A stretch of 64,000 nucleotides of DNA from Hyperoodon ampullatus (GCA_949752795.1 OX457056.1:202617654-202681653), one strand, 5' to 3'. Counted from the first letter of the stretch, positions 35,234-47,175 are shown. Notes: generated from the sequence alone by a model not told the origin. A program made the numbers and translations.

Positions 35234-35361
35234 TAGGGTGTGGGTTCCCAAAGCCAAATGACTTAATGTACCAAAGCAGTGGTTTCTCTACTGTGTTCAG
35301 TGGGCTTGAAATTGATGGAAGTGTGATCTGTCTCTGCACGGCTGCTTCAACTGAAGATTTC
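35234..35361 (+). repeat. 128-bp segment with inverted homologue at 44648-44775
   Basis: Aligned without gaps to the reverse complement of 44648-44775 it differs at seven positions (121/128). It abuts the A-tail side of the CHR-1-like SINE at 35362, as the partner does at its own SINE. Confidence 0.93.
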
Positions 35362-35761
35362 TTTCTTTCTTTTTAAATAAATCTATTTATTTATTTTTGG
35401 CTGTGTTGGGTCTTCGTTGCTGCGCACGGGCTTTCTCAAGTTGAGGCGAGTGGGGGCTACTCTTCATTGTGGTGCACGGGCTTCTCACTGCGGTGGCTTC
35501 TCTTGTTGCAGAACACAGGCTCTAGGCACATGGGCTTCAGTAGTTGTGGCACACAGGCTCAGTAGTTGTGGCTCGCGGCTTCTAGAGCGCAGGCTCAGTA
35601 GTTGTGGCGCACGGGCTTAGCTGCTCCACGGCATGTGGGATCTTCCTGGACCAGGGCTCGAACCTGTGTCCCCTGCACTGGCAGGTGGATTCTTAACCAC
35701 TGCGCCACCAGGGAAGCCCCTGGCAGGTGGATTCTTAACCATTGCGCCACCAGGGAAATCC
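35362..35761 (-). mobile_element. CHR-1-like SINE with 42-bp tandem duplication in its head
   Basis: Duplication TCAACTGAAGATTTC at 35347-35361, one mismatch at 35762-35776. The last part of the head, from tggcaggtggattcttaac to cagggaagcccc, is repeated: 35679-35720 and 35721-35761. Confidence 0.95.
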
Positions 35762-36059
35762 TCAACTCAAGATTTCAAAGAACAAGTTCCAATAACAAAT
35801 TCTTTCTACTATTGGTTAGAAGGGCCCAGGGAGAGAAGAAATGGACTCCCCATGCCAGTCTAGCCTTTCCACAACCCTTGAGGGGAAAGGGCGTTTCTGA
35901 ATTCAGGTCCACATTCATAGGTGGACATTCCCTTAAACATAATCTCAGTATCTTCAGACCTCAGTCTTAAAAGGCAGGGCCTGCTATTGGGCTGCATGAT
36001 GTGAATGCCATTCTTGGTGTGAACTAGGCTGAGATTTGTATATTAAGGTTCAATACTTA

Positions 36060-37600
36060 AGTTTTTTCATTATCATATAGTAAAATTGACTTTTTTTAGT
36101 ATACAGTTCTGTGAATTTTAACACACACATAGATCCATGTAACCACTGTGGCAATTGGAATACAGAACAGTCTCACCACCCCAGAAAACTCCCTCTATTA
36201 TCCCTTTGTGGTCACACCATCCCTCTACCCCTAACTCCCGTCAACCACTGATCTATTCTCTCACCATAGTTTTATCAAGAAGGTCATATAAATGGAATCA
36301 TACAGTACGTAACCTTTTGAGACTGATTTGTTTCACTCAGCATGATGCCTTTGAGATTCATCTAACTGCTGCCTAGATCAATAGTTTTTTCCCTTTCTAT
36401 TGCCAAGTAGTATTCCATTGCATGTCTGTACCACAGTTTGCTTATCCATCCACTAGCTGAAGGACGTTTGGCTTCTCCATTTTGGGGCCATTATGAATAG
36501 AGCTGCTACAGACATTTGTGTACAGGTTTTTGTGTGAAGAACATTGGTTTTCATCTTTCTGGGATAAACACCCAGGAGTGGGATTTCTGGGTCAAAGAGT
36601 AAGTGTATGTTTAGCTTTTTAAGAAACTGCCAAACTGTTATCCAGAGTCCCATACCACATTACATTCCCAGAAATGAGAATTCTAGTTTCTCCACATCCT
36701 CTCCAGTGCTTGGTATTTTCAGTACTTTTATTTAAGCCATCCTAGTAGGTAGGTAGTGGTACCTCAAGTGGTTTAAATTTGCATTTCCCTAATGGCCAGT
36801 GACATCGAACACCATTTGGTGATGCATCTGTTCAAGTCTTTTGCCCATTTTTTAATGGAGTTGTTTGTTTTCCTACTGTTGAGTTTAGAAACTTAAAGAA
36901 GTGTATTCTGGATTCAAGTCCTTTCTTACAATCACAATTATAATTATACAATTTTTATGGCTTGTTTTTTCAGTAGCTTGTTTTTTCAGTCTCTTAACAG
37001 TATCTCTCTAGAGATAGACATCTCTCTAGTATGTCTCTAGAGCAGACATTTTATTATTTATTTATTTGTTTATTTATTTATTTTTTGCGGTACGCGGGCC
37101 TCTCACTGCTGTGGCCTCTCCCATTGCGGAGCACAGGCTCCGGACGCGCAGGCTCAGCGACCATGGCTCACCGGCCCAGCCGCTCCACGGCACGTGGGAT
37201 CCTCCCGGACCGGGGCACGAACCCGCGTCCCCTGCATCAGCAGGCGGACTCTCAACCACTGTGCCACCAGGGAAGCCCCGACATTTTTATTTTTGATGAA
37301 GTCCAGTGTACCAATTTTTTTCTTTTGTGCACTGTGCTTTTGGTGTCATATCTAAGTACTCTTTGCCTAATCCCAGGTCACAAAGATTTCTCCTATATTT
37401 TCTTCTAAAAGGTATGCAGATTTATGCTTTTCATTTACATCTATGATCTATTTTTAGTTAATTTTTATGTAACGTGAGGTTTAGATGAAAGTAGAGGTTT
37501 TTTTTGGCATATGGATGTTCAGTTGTCCCAACAGCATTTGTTGAAATTAATGCCTTTTTTGATACCAAATTCTCCTTAGGACTGTATCTTCTTTAGGATT
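36060..37600 (-). mobile_element. Old L1 3' part, split by a SINE
   Basis: Antisense L1M-type: tgtggtcacaccatccctct, caccacagtttgcttatcca, cattggttttcatctttctg, then gtgcttttggtgtcatatct and cagcatttgttgaaattaat. Frames broken. Confidence 0.8.
37056..37279 (-). mobile_element. CHR-2-like SINE inside old L1
   Basis: (TTTA)n then ttttgcggtacgcgggcc, ending ccaccagggaagcccc. Duplication near GACATTTTATT at 37045-37055 and 37280-37290. Confidence 0.95.
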
Positions 37601-38781
37601 GAAGGAGTTACAGAGAATTCTCTTGAGTTCCTCCTCACTTTCCAGTAATCACCTTTGTTCCTATTCCTTGTTTCTCTCTGGGTCTTTCTGATTTGGGGTT
37701 TGTTTTTAATGCAATGTAATGGAACACTCATTATTTGTAAGTTGATTGAGCATAAAGTTTTTCATTATAAAATGGCCATCCATCACAAGGAGGCATGTGG
37801 GCTGTAAAAAACATTAACTGCGCATTCTGGGCTGGAATGCAACTTTACCAGAATAATACAGCTCTTGTATTGTGTGTGGTTGGGATAAAATGAGAGACAG
37901 AGAGAGACAGATATTGTTGGGGAAACAGGTGTTGGCTGAACCCGGGTTCTGTCCTATGTTTTCTAAAGTTGTTTCCCAACCCTTTCAGAATTGCTCCTCT
38001 AGATTCAGCTGTTTTGAAGGTTCTCTGGGCACCTTTAAGAGCAAATAACATATGACTTCTTAGAGTACTGCTGCTCCTATAAACTTTATTTGTTCATTCT
38101 CCAGCTTACAGTCATGTGTTTAGAGGCAGCAGTGGCAAGTGGTTAGAGTACTTGTCCTGGCCCTTACTGGTTATATTTTTGATGCCTTTGTTTCCTCATC
38201 AGTAAGATGGGAAATGTCTCTTATCATAAACTTCTTGAGCTTGTTAACACAAAGGGTGTCTGAGGCTGAATAAGATTCCTCAGACTTAATTGTCACTAAG
38301 AATTTGTGATATGCTGCTGTAAAAAAGCATTTCCAGCTTCTGGATAAATGTGAATAAATAGGATTCTGTACACTTAAGGAACAGGGAGAGTTGCTTACTA
38401 GTCCCATAATTGATATTCTTTAGGGATTGTCTTACTCGTCTCCAAAAGCTTTGGCTATTAACCCTTCAGTCTTTTCCATCATCTGTAGACTTTGTTAATG
38501 TCAATTCAGAAATTAGTTCTTTTTTATTTCCTTTTACTTCCCTTCAGGGCCCCTAAAGGAGACCTGACAGGGTGGTAATTGGTGATAAACCTATAATTGT
38601 CTTCTTGCTGCCATCGAACAGTGAAATATTTTACTAGACTATGAGGGGAATTTGGATTGAAAAAGTTGCTCCAAGTGTAATGACTGCATAAAGCTGGGGT
38701 GAATGTCCTGTTTTAAAAAGTATAGCAACAGGAGTTTTTCATTTCTCCTGGGCTTTCAAATTGCCTGCTTAAGTTTGATCT
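37601..38781 (+). other. Intronic sequence, largely unique
   Basis: No gene recognised. A weak MIR-like order near 38126-38290 (agtggcaagtggttagagta ... tgtttcctcatcagtaagat). 38560-38780 looks unique. Confidence 0.45.
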
Positions 38782-38788
38782 TGGTCTT

Positions 38789-39079
38789 TTTTTTTTAAAA
38801 TTTATTTATTATTTATTTTTGGCTGCATTGGGCCTTTGTTGCTGCGTGGCTTTCTCTAGTTGCATCAAGCGGGGGCTACTCTTCGTTGTGCAGCTCAGGC
38901 TGCAGGTGCACGGGCTTCAGTACTTGTGGCTTGTGGGCTCCAGAGCGCAGGCTCAGTAATTGTGGCACATGAGCCCAGTTGCTCTGTGGCATGTGGGATC
39001 CTCCTGGACCAGGGCTCGAACCCGTGTCCCCTGCATTGGCAGGCTGACTCCTAACCACTGCGCCACCAGGGAAGCCCCC
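38789..39079 (-). mobile_element. CHR-1-like SINE with internal deletion
   Basis: Antisense; the body is shortened around cgttgtgcagctcaggctgc. Short duplication TGGTCTT at 38782-38788 and 39080-39086. Confidence 0.93.
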
Positions 39080-39559
39080 TGGTCTTGGCCTTATACAATG
39101 AATGCAGAAAACGGCAAGGTAGAGTAAAGGACCACAGCAGCTCTGGTTTGCCTGTATGTTACAGCCTAATTGCTTTCCTTTCAATACGTGCCAGTTTCCT
39201 CTAGAAGGAAGAGAACTGGTGTTTAGAGTTGATACGCATCAAACTTGTGCTCTCAGTAAGACAGATGGATCAGTCTATCCTCGGGCCTCTGCGATATGTT
39301 TGAGGTCCCTATGGGCCTCATTTAGCCCTGCCAGCCTTGTTAAAGGGGCCTCATTCTTCCCTCTTGGATTAGGAAGGAACGTGGGCAAACCTGAAGCTTA
39401 ATTTGTATGGCAGTACTAAAATCAGTAACTAACAGTGTTTAGTCATTGGCTAGGAAGAGGATGGGTGCAGAAGAAACTTTAATTCTAGGATAGTTAAGTC
39501 TTAAATTTTTATTTGCCATCCATGTCATGCAGTTAATATATCTAATAGTAAACCCATAG

Positions 39560-39780
39560 CAATAGCATAGTATAATATTTAAGAACATAATCCAGAACAG
39601 ACCCAGATTTAAATTCTACCTCTTCCACTTACTGCATGACCTTGGGCAAGTCACTTACCTCATAGAGCCTTGGTGTTCTTACCTATAAAATGGGAACAGT
39701 AATACTATTTCTCAGGGTTACTGGAAGATAAAATAAATAACCTACATATGATAATTAGTTTAGTATGTAGCTGTTGCTGA
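39560..39780 (+). mobile_element. MIR-like SINE
   Basis: gcatagtataatatttaaga, cttccacttactgcatgacc, ttgggcaagtcacttacctc and tataaaatgggaacagtaat in MIR order. Confidence 0.85.
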
Positions 39781-40119
39781 TGTCAGAGGCCAATTAAGGT
39801 TGTTGTCCTGAGCAGTGGAATGGGATTCTTCTTGTAGGGTGGTAGATAGCAGCTCCTAGCAGCAAGCTAAACTGGCTGTTTAGCAGAAATGCCCATTTTT
39901 TCTAGAGCCCGCGAGCCCAAGGTGGGAAGCTCATTTCTCTTCCAATCAGGATTATGTATCATATTGGAGAAAGTCATGCAGTAAACAAACTATTTTCCCA
40001 CGTGTATGCTGCCTTTAAGTCCCTGTCTTATCTTCTGAAAGTGTAGGCTAAATCTGATACCAGGCAGACTAGGGTGGTCCTACTCAACAAGGAGGAGATT
40101 ATAAAAGTGAGGATTTCAG

Positions 40120-40316
40120 GGCTTCCCTGGTGGCGCAGTGGTTGAGAGTCTGCCTGCTGATGCAGGGGACACGGGTTCGTCCCCTGGTCCAGGAAGATCC
40201 CACATGCCGCGGAGCGGCTAGGCCCGTGAGCCATGGCCGCTGAGCCTGCGCGTCCGGAGCCTGTGCTCCGCAACGGGAGAGGCCACAACAGTGAGAGGCC
40301 CGCGTACCACAAAAAA
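40120..40316 (+). mobile_element. CHR-2-like SINE
   Basis: gggcttccctggtggcgcag to cgcgtaccac and A-tail. 17-bp duplication with two mismatches: AAAAGTGAGGATTTCAG at 40103-40119, counterpart 40317-40333. Confidence 0.96.
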
Positions 40317-40333
40317 AAAAGTGACAATTTCAG

Positions 40334-41802
40334 GAGCAGCCTGAAGGCAGCCTGCTATGGGCTCTATACGATATCAGAGATTTCAATCTGAAAAAAATAC
40401 ATCTTCTTTCTATCCTCTCTCTTAGGAGAGACGGACCTGCTATAGGGACAGAGGTAGCCCAGGTCCTGAAAAGGTGTTTGAGCCAGAGAACATATGTAAA
40501 TGCCGAAAACCTTTTTCTTTCTGGTCATCTTGAACATTTGGGGGCCAGATATCTACGGAGGAGGAGAGGAGTTTTTATGTCATCTCTGGCTTAGGTTGGG
40601 ACCTCATGAACATGACCTTCTACAAATTACTTATCTAAGACAGCTCAGGGAAGATATAAAATTATGATTTCTAATCCTTGGGATTTTCAGACTTTCAGTA
40701 AGACCCCAAGATGTGTAAGTTCAGGATTTGCTTATGTTTAATTAGAGTAAAAGTTAAGGTTTGGTTTTTTGATTCATAAGAACAGGTTGGGTTGGCCTTT
40801 GAGGGAGAAATCAGCCTGAAAAATGAATACTTCTCAAAGGGTTTTTAAAGGACCAAGTGTTAGAAAATAATTTGCCTTTCTTGGTGTAAGGTGGTTTGTA
40901 TCATTATCTGCTACTGCAGGCCATAGGTGGACCCATGAACTCACCTTGTACCTGGGTGTGTGGTAGTGATTAAGTTATCACCATACTTTGTTTCTTAAAG
41001 GGTCATAATATCAAAGATAATCCCCCTCCTCATCCCCACTGCAGTCTAAAGGCACTTTGAGAAACTAAGCATTTGTTTGAGAATAGGAAACAGATCTGGG
41101 AAACTATTGGGTGATAGCTGAAAAAAGAGGATCCACTGTCAGGAGCTTAGACAAACAAACTGGGCTTGCTTTTCCCCCAGGCTACCTTTGTAACAGACTG
41201 TCTGCATTCATGCTTATTTACTCCCAAACTGTACTTTGCGTTTAGAATAAATTTGGGGGATCTAAAGGGAGCCTTAAAGAATTTCATTAAACTGTGTACT
41301 ACCACCACCATCTTCCCCAGGAAACCTTGTGGATGAGGAAACTATGGCCCAAAGAATGGAAGTGTTTGCCCAAGGTCGCATAATTAGTGACAGACCAAGA
41401 CTGGGCATAGTGCATTTCTTTTTTCATTTCTCCTGTTGTATAGGGCAGGGTTGCAAAGGCTTGTCTGGGTTTAACCCTTAAGCCTGGACTAGATAATTTT
41501 CTGAGAGCTGCCCTTTGGCAGCCATCTCTCAAGCCAGTTCATGAAATCAAGCCTAAATCCCCACCTGACCACATTCAAGGCTGGAAATAAAGGTGTGGCA
41601 GATATTCCAGAGGCTTCTGGCTACACCAAAGTTTAGTTTGTCTCATCCTTTGGACCACTACTCCTGATGTCCTGTAGTGACCAAGAAGAGCACAGCTCTT
41701 TCCTACAGAAAAGTATTTGAAAAATTCCATTTGCAGCTCATTCTCAATCTTACTTTGACTTTTACAAGAAGTATTCCTAGATATAGCATAGTCAGAGAAG
41801 TA
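40334..41802 (+). other. Intronic sequence, largely unique
   Basis: No gene recognised. A MIR-like piece may lie at 41310-41420 (gatgaggaaactatggccca, cccaaggtcgcataattag). Confidence 0.5.
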
Positions 41803-41814
41803 GAATATGAGGAC

Positions 41815-41942
41815 GTGGACTTCCCTGGTGGTCCAGTGGTTAAGGCTCCGAGCTTCCACTGCAGGGGATGCTGGTTCAGTCCATGGTTGGGGAACTAAGA
41901 TCCTGCATGCCCCATGACTCGGCCAAAAAAAAGGGCGGGGGG
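41815..41942 (+). mobile_element. Older CHR-type SINE (short subtype)
   Basis: gacttccctggtggtccagt, ggttggggaactaagatcct, actcggccaaaaaa. Duplication GAATATGAGGAC at 41803-41814 and 41943-41954. Confidence 0.9.
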
Positions 41943-41954
41943 GAATATGAGGAC

Positions 41955-43551
41955 CTAACACTTTCTCCTAAAATGGAATGTGGCGGCATAGACATAAAAG
42001 CCCAAAACCAAAGAGCTTTTTATGCTCAAAAAATTCTGTACTGTGTCTCTGGATACAGAAATGTCAAGTGGGGTAAATGAACTAGGCTTATATTTTTATC
42101 ATGCTCTGATTTATTAGTCTGTTAATACATGATTTACCTTGTGAATGATGATATTCTGTCTCCAGGAACATGAGCCAATATTTGCAGGATGAAGAGCTAG
42201 GATGGGAGCAGGCTGGTGACCCTCTAGAAAGCAAGAAGGGAGAAGTAGCCTCTGAGGGCAAAAGGGTCGAGACAAGCATTTCTGAAGCCAAATGGTGTTG
42301 AAATAATATACCACAGGACTTTTTCCTTGTCAGCGTAATCCAATTGAGAATGCCCAACCGCCCCTGATAAGAGTCACTCAGGAGTAAAGAGCTTGCTACC
42401 AGGGAAAGCAGCTTATGTGTGCATTTTGGCTCAGGAATGTGCCAGTCCAATGTTGGCCAAATGAGAAAAGGCTGCTGCAGGCTGGAGAACACAAGCCTCC
42501 TGGGAGGATGGTGACTGCTCCCCTGTGTGCTGAGAAGAGATTGTTCCCTTTTGTCTAAGGGCAGTGCATGATGCCACATGTTGAGGCCTTTGACATAGAT
42601 TGTCAGAGAAGGTGGCAGCTCTGATGTGAAAAAAGAAAACATGTCAGTATTCATCTCCTTTTGGACAGGTGACCTCATCATCTGAGAAGATAGGAGACTT
42701 GGGGGACATCTGCAGATTCTCAACCTGACTTTAGGCCAAAAGTCACTTTGAGACTTACCTGTTTTAATGTCACAATATAGGGAGTTGAGAGCCCTGTTCA
42801 CTGATGTTGAGCAGAGTATGAGCAGAACACCACCAAGAAACCTCTGAAGAGCTTCCCTTTGCTTTGTGTTGAAGTGACCTACAGCTTCTCCAGAAATCGT
42901 TTAATAAGTCTTGTTGTGATTATTCTTATTGGGCACTGACTAGCCAGAAGTTGGACCTGGACTTGATTTTAGCAGCAGGTGGCCTAGTCCTAGAAGGATC
43001 CCAAGTGTTCTTTCTCCAGTGGGAGTTGAATTTCCCCTCCTTCTTGTACCCATTCCTTTTTTTTACTTCCCGTCTTAGAACATGAATCAGTCACCTTCAG
43101 AGCACCCCTCTACCTGATCTGCACTCTCTGTTTACTGAACTGTTTGTGCCTTGAGGTTGAAAGCCTTCCAGGGCGGGAATTTTGGCTGCTTGGCAGGGGT
43201 GTCAGATGTCTCCTTGGTTGTGAAATTACTCAGCCTGCTCACTATGAGCAGCATCATGGCATCTTTTCCCTGAAGGACTCGGGCAGCTCTTCTTACTCTT
43301 CCAAAGAAGATCTAGACAGTTGAACCTCTGTCCCCAGGCAGGCTAAGCCAGGAGGTAGAACACCAGAAATTTTTCTTTTCTGGATTCGTAGGAAGCAGTA
43401 GAGTTGAATCTGCAGTTGAACCTAGAGGGCAAAACTCCAGTTCTGCCTAGACCAAATTCTCTTGGGAAAGTTAATTTTATATACCATCATCCTCTTTTTT
43501 TGGAGGGGTAGGGGAGTGAGGGTGAAAGTGAAGGTTCTTGGTGGGCTCATT
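41955..43551 (+). other. Intronic unique sequence
   Basis: No repeat or supported gene. A long minus-strand open frame (42088-42801) opens with GTG and is not accepted as a gene. Confidence 0.5.
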
Positions 43552-43567
43552 AAAAAGTCCAGCCCTT

Positions 43568-43955
43568 GGGCTTCCCTGGTTGCACAGCGTTTAAGAATCT
43601 GCCTGCCAGTGCAGGGGACACGTGTTCAAGCCCTGGTCCGGGAAGATCCCACATGCCACGGAACAGCTAAGCCCGTGCGCCACAACTACTGAGCCTGTGC
43701 TCTAGAGCCCGCGAGCCACAACTATGGCACCCATGTGCCACAACTACTGAAGCCCACGTGCCTAGAGCCCGTGCTCCGCCACAAGAGAAGCCACCGCAAT
43801 GAGAAGCCCGCGCACCGCAACGAAGAATAGCCCCCGCGCACTGCAACGAAGAGTAGTTCCTGCTTGCTGCAACTAGAGAAAAGCCCACCTGCAGCAACGA
43901 AGACCCAACGCAGCCAAAAATAAATAAATAAAATAAATGAATTTTAAAAAAGGAA
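43568..43955 (+). mobile_element. CHR-1-like SINE with 16-bp target-site duplication
   Basis: gggcttccctggttgcacag to agccaaaaataaataaat. Perfect duplication AAAAAGTCCAGCCCTT at 43552-43567 and 43956-43971. Internal repeat blocks extend the usual length. Confidence 0.96.
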
Positions 43956-44290
43956 AAAAAGTCCAGCCCTTCTAGTTTTCCATCACTAAGTTTCCATAAA
44001 GCATTGACTCACAGAATGGAAGTGCTGGAATGAATGTATTTTAACAGTCAGATTCCAACTATCTAATTTGACAGATAAGCTTGGGTATCATATGCCTGGT
44101 TATTAGTAGGAGTGAGACTAATGATTCCTTGTCCATTGACTGGATTGTATATTATGTGAGGGTCACATCCAGAGCATCCAGAGAGTTTTCTGTGGGACTT
44201 CGTCCAAGCTTCTGTATAGTATCACTCCTGTCCCCTCCAAGTCTCTCAATGCCATGTTGAACTCTTTCCTCTTAAGAAGCAGAAGGTTAG

Positions 44291-44647
44291 GGGCTTCCCT
44301 GGTGGCACAGTGGTTAAGAATCCGTCTGCCAATGCAGGGGACACGGGTTTGAGCCCTGGTCCGGGGAGATGCCACATGCTGTGGAGTAACTAAGCCCGTG
44401 TGCCACAACTAGTGAGCCTGCGCTCCAGAGCCTGCAAGCCACAACTACTGAGCCCACGTGCCACAACTACTGAACCCTGCGCACCTAGAGCCAGTGCTCC
44501 GCAACAAGAGAAGCCACTGCAATAAGCCCGCGCACCACAACGAAGAGTATCCCCAGCTCACCGCAACTAGAGAAAACCCACGTGCAGCAACGAAGACCCA
44601 ACGCAGCCAAAAATAAATAAATTTATTTGAAAAAAAAAAAAGAAAAA
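44291..44647 (+). mobile_element. CHR-1-like SINE carrying a 3' flank copied from the 35-kb locus?
   Basis: gggcttccctggtggcacag to agccaaaaataaataaattt and A-rich tail. Immediately after the tail comes the 128-bp segment homologous to 35234-35361. No duplication flanks the SINE body alone. Confidence 0.92.
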
Positions 44648-44775
44648 GAAATCTTCAGTTGAAGCAGCCCTGCAGAGACAGACCATACTTCCATCAATTT
44701 CAAGCCCACTGAACACAGCAGAGAAACTACTGCTTTGGTACATTAAGTCATTTGGCTTTGAGAGCCCACACCCTA
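44648..44775 (-). repeat. 128-bp segment, inverted homologue of 35234-35361
   Basis: 94.5% identity (121/128), ungapped, in opposite orientation to its partner and, like it, next to a CHR-1-like A-tail. Homology stops at 44775. Confidence 0.93.
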
Positions 44776-45324
44776 TGTGTGGGTTAAAATTTATAGGACT
44801 CAAAAAGAGTCAGTTTTACCAAATTAAATTTAAAAAACAAAAAGAGGCAGAATGCACTTGGCCCTGGAAGTGTCAAACGGTGGGTGTAAAATTGACCTAG
44901 TCTTTGACTATGAAGCAAGTATAGGTAAAGCAACTGGGTGAATGCTCAGAAAATCTGTTCCCTATCCCACCTCTCAAAGATTTGTCTTCCATCTAACACT
45001 TTCATATCTCAAATATACCAAACCTGACTATTTTTTAAATGACAGACCAAATCGTATGTAATACAGTTGTGTTCCTAAAGCAGCAAGACTAGATGACTTT
45101 AGTTTTTTCAATGTGCTTTTTAAAGGTATTTTATTTCAGCTTTCCCAAATATATCTATTCTTTACGTCTCAACCCTTTACCATCTTAAACACACACAAAG
45201 GTTTTTCTCTAGGTTTTTTCTGCAGATTGTACATCTCTAGGTGGGGGTAGTGGGGGATGAGAAGCAGGTTTTATACAGCTGATGTGATCACTGTACAGAC
45301 AAGCTTGGAAAATGCTACCCAATC

Positions 45325-45450
45325 TGCCAATTAATTAAAGCATTAATCTGAGGAGCAGCGGGGCCAGGGAATGTTTACCCAAAGAGGAGGGTGGTAGGAA
45401 TTGAGTGGGAAGCTCCCTACATTTGCATGAAAATGAAGGTGCTTAGGAAA
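45325..45450. promoter_or_regulatory. Candidate regulatory element: homeodomain sites plus octamer
   Basis: TTAATTAA at 45331-45338, ATTAAT at 45342-45347 and a perfect octamer ATTTGCAT at 45421-45428 within 100 bases of repeat-free DNA, 1.1 kb before the exon. Motif-based inference only. Confidence 0.25.
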
Positions 45451-45689
45451 CCCAGCTTCCTTTTGTCTCTAAAGGTGGGGCAGCCCTTATCCAGTCCCTG
45501 AATCTTTCTGGCCTATTTAGGAAGCCTTTTAGGGAGCTAGTGTCTGAGATATGAAAGCACAGCAGAAAAACAAAACTTAAACCCTGGGCATAGTAGGGTA
45601 CAGAGCAAGTCCAGTATAAAGTAGCTTCTTAGACCTGGAATGAAACCTTCTAAATTTAGGAGTATGTGCTGATAATTAGGTAGAATAGA

Positions 45690-45835
45690 TATAATGGTTT
45701 TACAAGTTTTAGAACCATATGTATAGACCGGGTTCAAATCCCAGCTCTGCTTCTTATTAGCTGTGTGATTTGGAGCCAATCATGTGTCTTATCTGAGCCT
45801 TATTTTCCTCATCTGTAAAATAAAGATTATGAATT
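45690..45835 (+). mobile_element. MIR-like SINE
   Basis: ccgggttcaaatcccagctc, tgcttcttattagctgtgtg and ttttcctcatctgtaaaata in MIR order. Confidence 0.85.
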
Positions 45836-46544
45836 GCCTCTTCATCTCAAGGCAGTTAGCCCTCTGCTTACTGTAGACAGAAAGGAGACTAGAGAGTGGT
45901 TAGGACCTTTGCAAGATTATAAACTGTCTCCAACACAGCCTTTTGTTCTTTTTGAGCTTATTTTTCAGCAAGGGACTATAAACCTCAAGTTTCCCCCTCA
46001 ACTTCCTGTAATGTGCTACATTCTTTATCTCTAAGAGAAGTGACCTTGCCTATAACAACAAAAGACCTAAGACAGCAAGCAGCTCATCCTGGGATCTCTT
46101 TGGGCACATTGGCTGTACTCAAGATGAGGTTTACCTGTGCACCCCTAGGGAAGGTGGTGAAATGGACATGGATAATTGACCCAGCAATATTTGTTGATAT
46201 TAAAGAATTACTGTTAATTTTTAAATTGTGGTTTAAAAATATGTATACATACATAAGTATATTAAAAGCATAAAATTTACCATCTTAACCATTTTATTGT
46301 TAATTTTTAAGCATAGTAATGATACTGTGGGTTTTTTAAGCTTTTTCATCTTTTAGAGGTACAAACTAAAAATTTTGCAGATAAAATGACATAGTGTTTG
46401 GGGTTTGATTCAAGATAATCCAGAGGGAGGAAGATTGTCCCAGCAACTAAGAACTCTAGCCTCATGGCACAGTTAAGAAGGGCCTTTTTCTAGGGTTTAG
46501 CTTTTTGTAAGATGGCCTCTTTATTCTCATTTCTTTTCTTGCAG

Positions 46545-46676
46545 AACTCTCAGAAATTGAGCCCAACGTGTTCCTTCGTCCATTTCTGGAAGTAATTCGC
46601 TCTGAAGATACCACTGGCCCTATCACTGGACTAGCACTCACCTCTGTCAACAAGTTCCTGTCCTATGCGCTCATAG
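46545..46676 (+). CDS. GBF1: GBF1 coding exon (about residues 55-98), DCB domain
   Basis: First recognisable coding exon, 132 nt. It starts after a cttttcttgcag acceptor and ends before gtaagagc, a strong donor. The first two bases complete a Glu codon begun in the upstream exon; the last base begins an Asp codon finished in the next exon. The translation contains EPNVFLRPFLEVIRSEDT and ends in LSYALI, which I recognise as the N-terminal part of GBF1. This region belongs to the DCB (dimerisation and cyclophilin-binding) domain, a helical regulatory domain upstream of Sec7 in large Arf-GEFs. The upstream exon with the first ~54 residues is absent from the window. Confidence 0.97.
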
Positions 46677-46962
46677 GTAAGAGCTCAGACTTTGTTGGAT
46701 GACCACAGCTCTTCATTTCTTGCCTCTCCTGGAGTGGTCAGGCTTTAGGCAATGAGCTGGTGATACTGGAAAGTTTTTCCCAGCCATCCGTTTCCTTGTA
46801 GAAGAGAAATAGGATTGTTTATTGGTTACTCATCACACTAATTGACTCAGGTTGTGCAGAGTGGGGAATGAGAGGTTTCCTTGGGACTCTGATTTCTTTG
46901 TGCTCTGGAGGCAGTTAAGGGTATAGTGCCCTTGGAGGTTTGATTTATTTTGGTTTATTTTT

Positions 46963-47175
46963 ATTTATTTATTTATTTTTTGCGGTATGTGGGCCTCTCA
47001 CTGTTGTGGCCTCTCCTGTTGCGGAGCACAGGCTCTGGACGCGCAGGCTCAGCGGCCATGGCCCACGGGCCCAGCCGCTCCGCGGCATGTGGGATCCTCC
47101 TAGACCGGGGCACGAACCCGTGTCCCCTGCATCGGCAGGCAGACCCTCAACCACTGCGCCACCAGGGAAGCCCCC
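46963..47175 (-). mobile_element. CHR-2-like SINE with 17-bp target-site duplication
   Basis: Perfect duplication TATTTTGGTTTATTTTT at 46946-46962 and 47176-47192, in the intron 287 bp after a GBF1 exon. Confidence 0.96.

Larger units (their letters stand above)
44776..46544 (+). other. Intronic sequence 5' of the first GBF1 exon seen
   Basis: Mostly unique. Holds a MIR (45690-45835) and a candidate regulatory stretch (45325-45450). No gene. Confidence 0.6.

Noticed and set aside
42088..42801. 237-codon open frame on the minus strand in repeat-free intron
   Set aside because: It opens with GTG, not ATG; the first ATG leaves about 196 codons. I recognise no domain, and it lies antisense inside an intron. 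Long for chance but not enough to call a gene without transcript evidence.
1..46544. Upstream GBF1 exons for residues 1-54
   Set aside because: I looked for the coding sequence of the N-terminal peptides and found none; these exons must lie before the window. A very short non-coding exon cannot be excluded.
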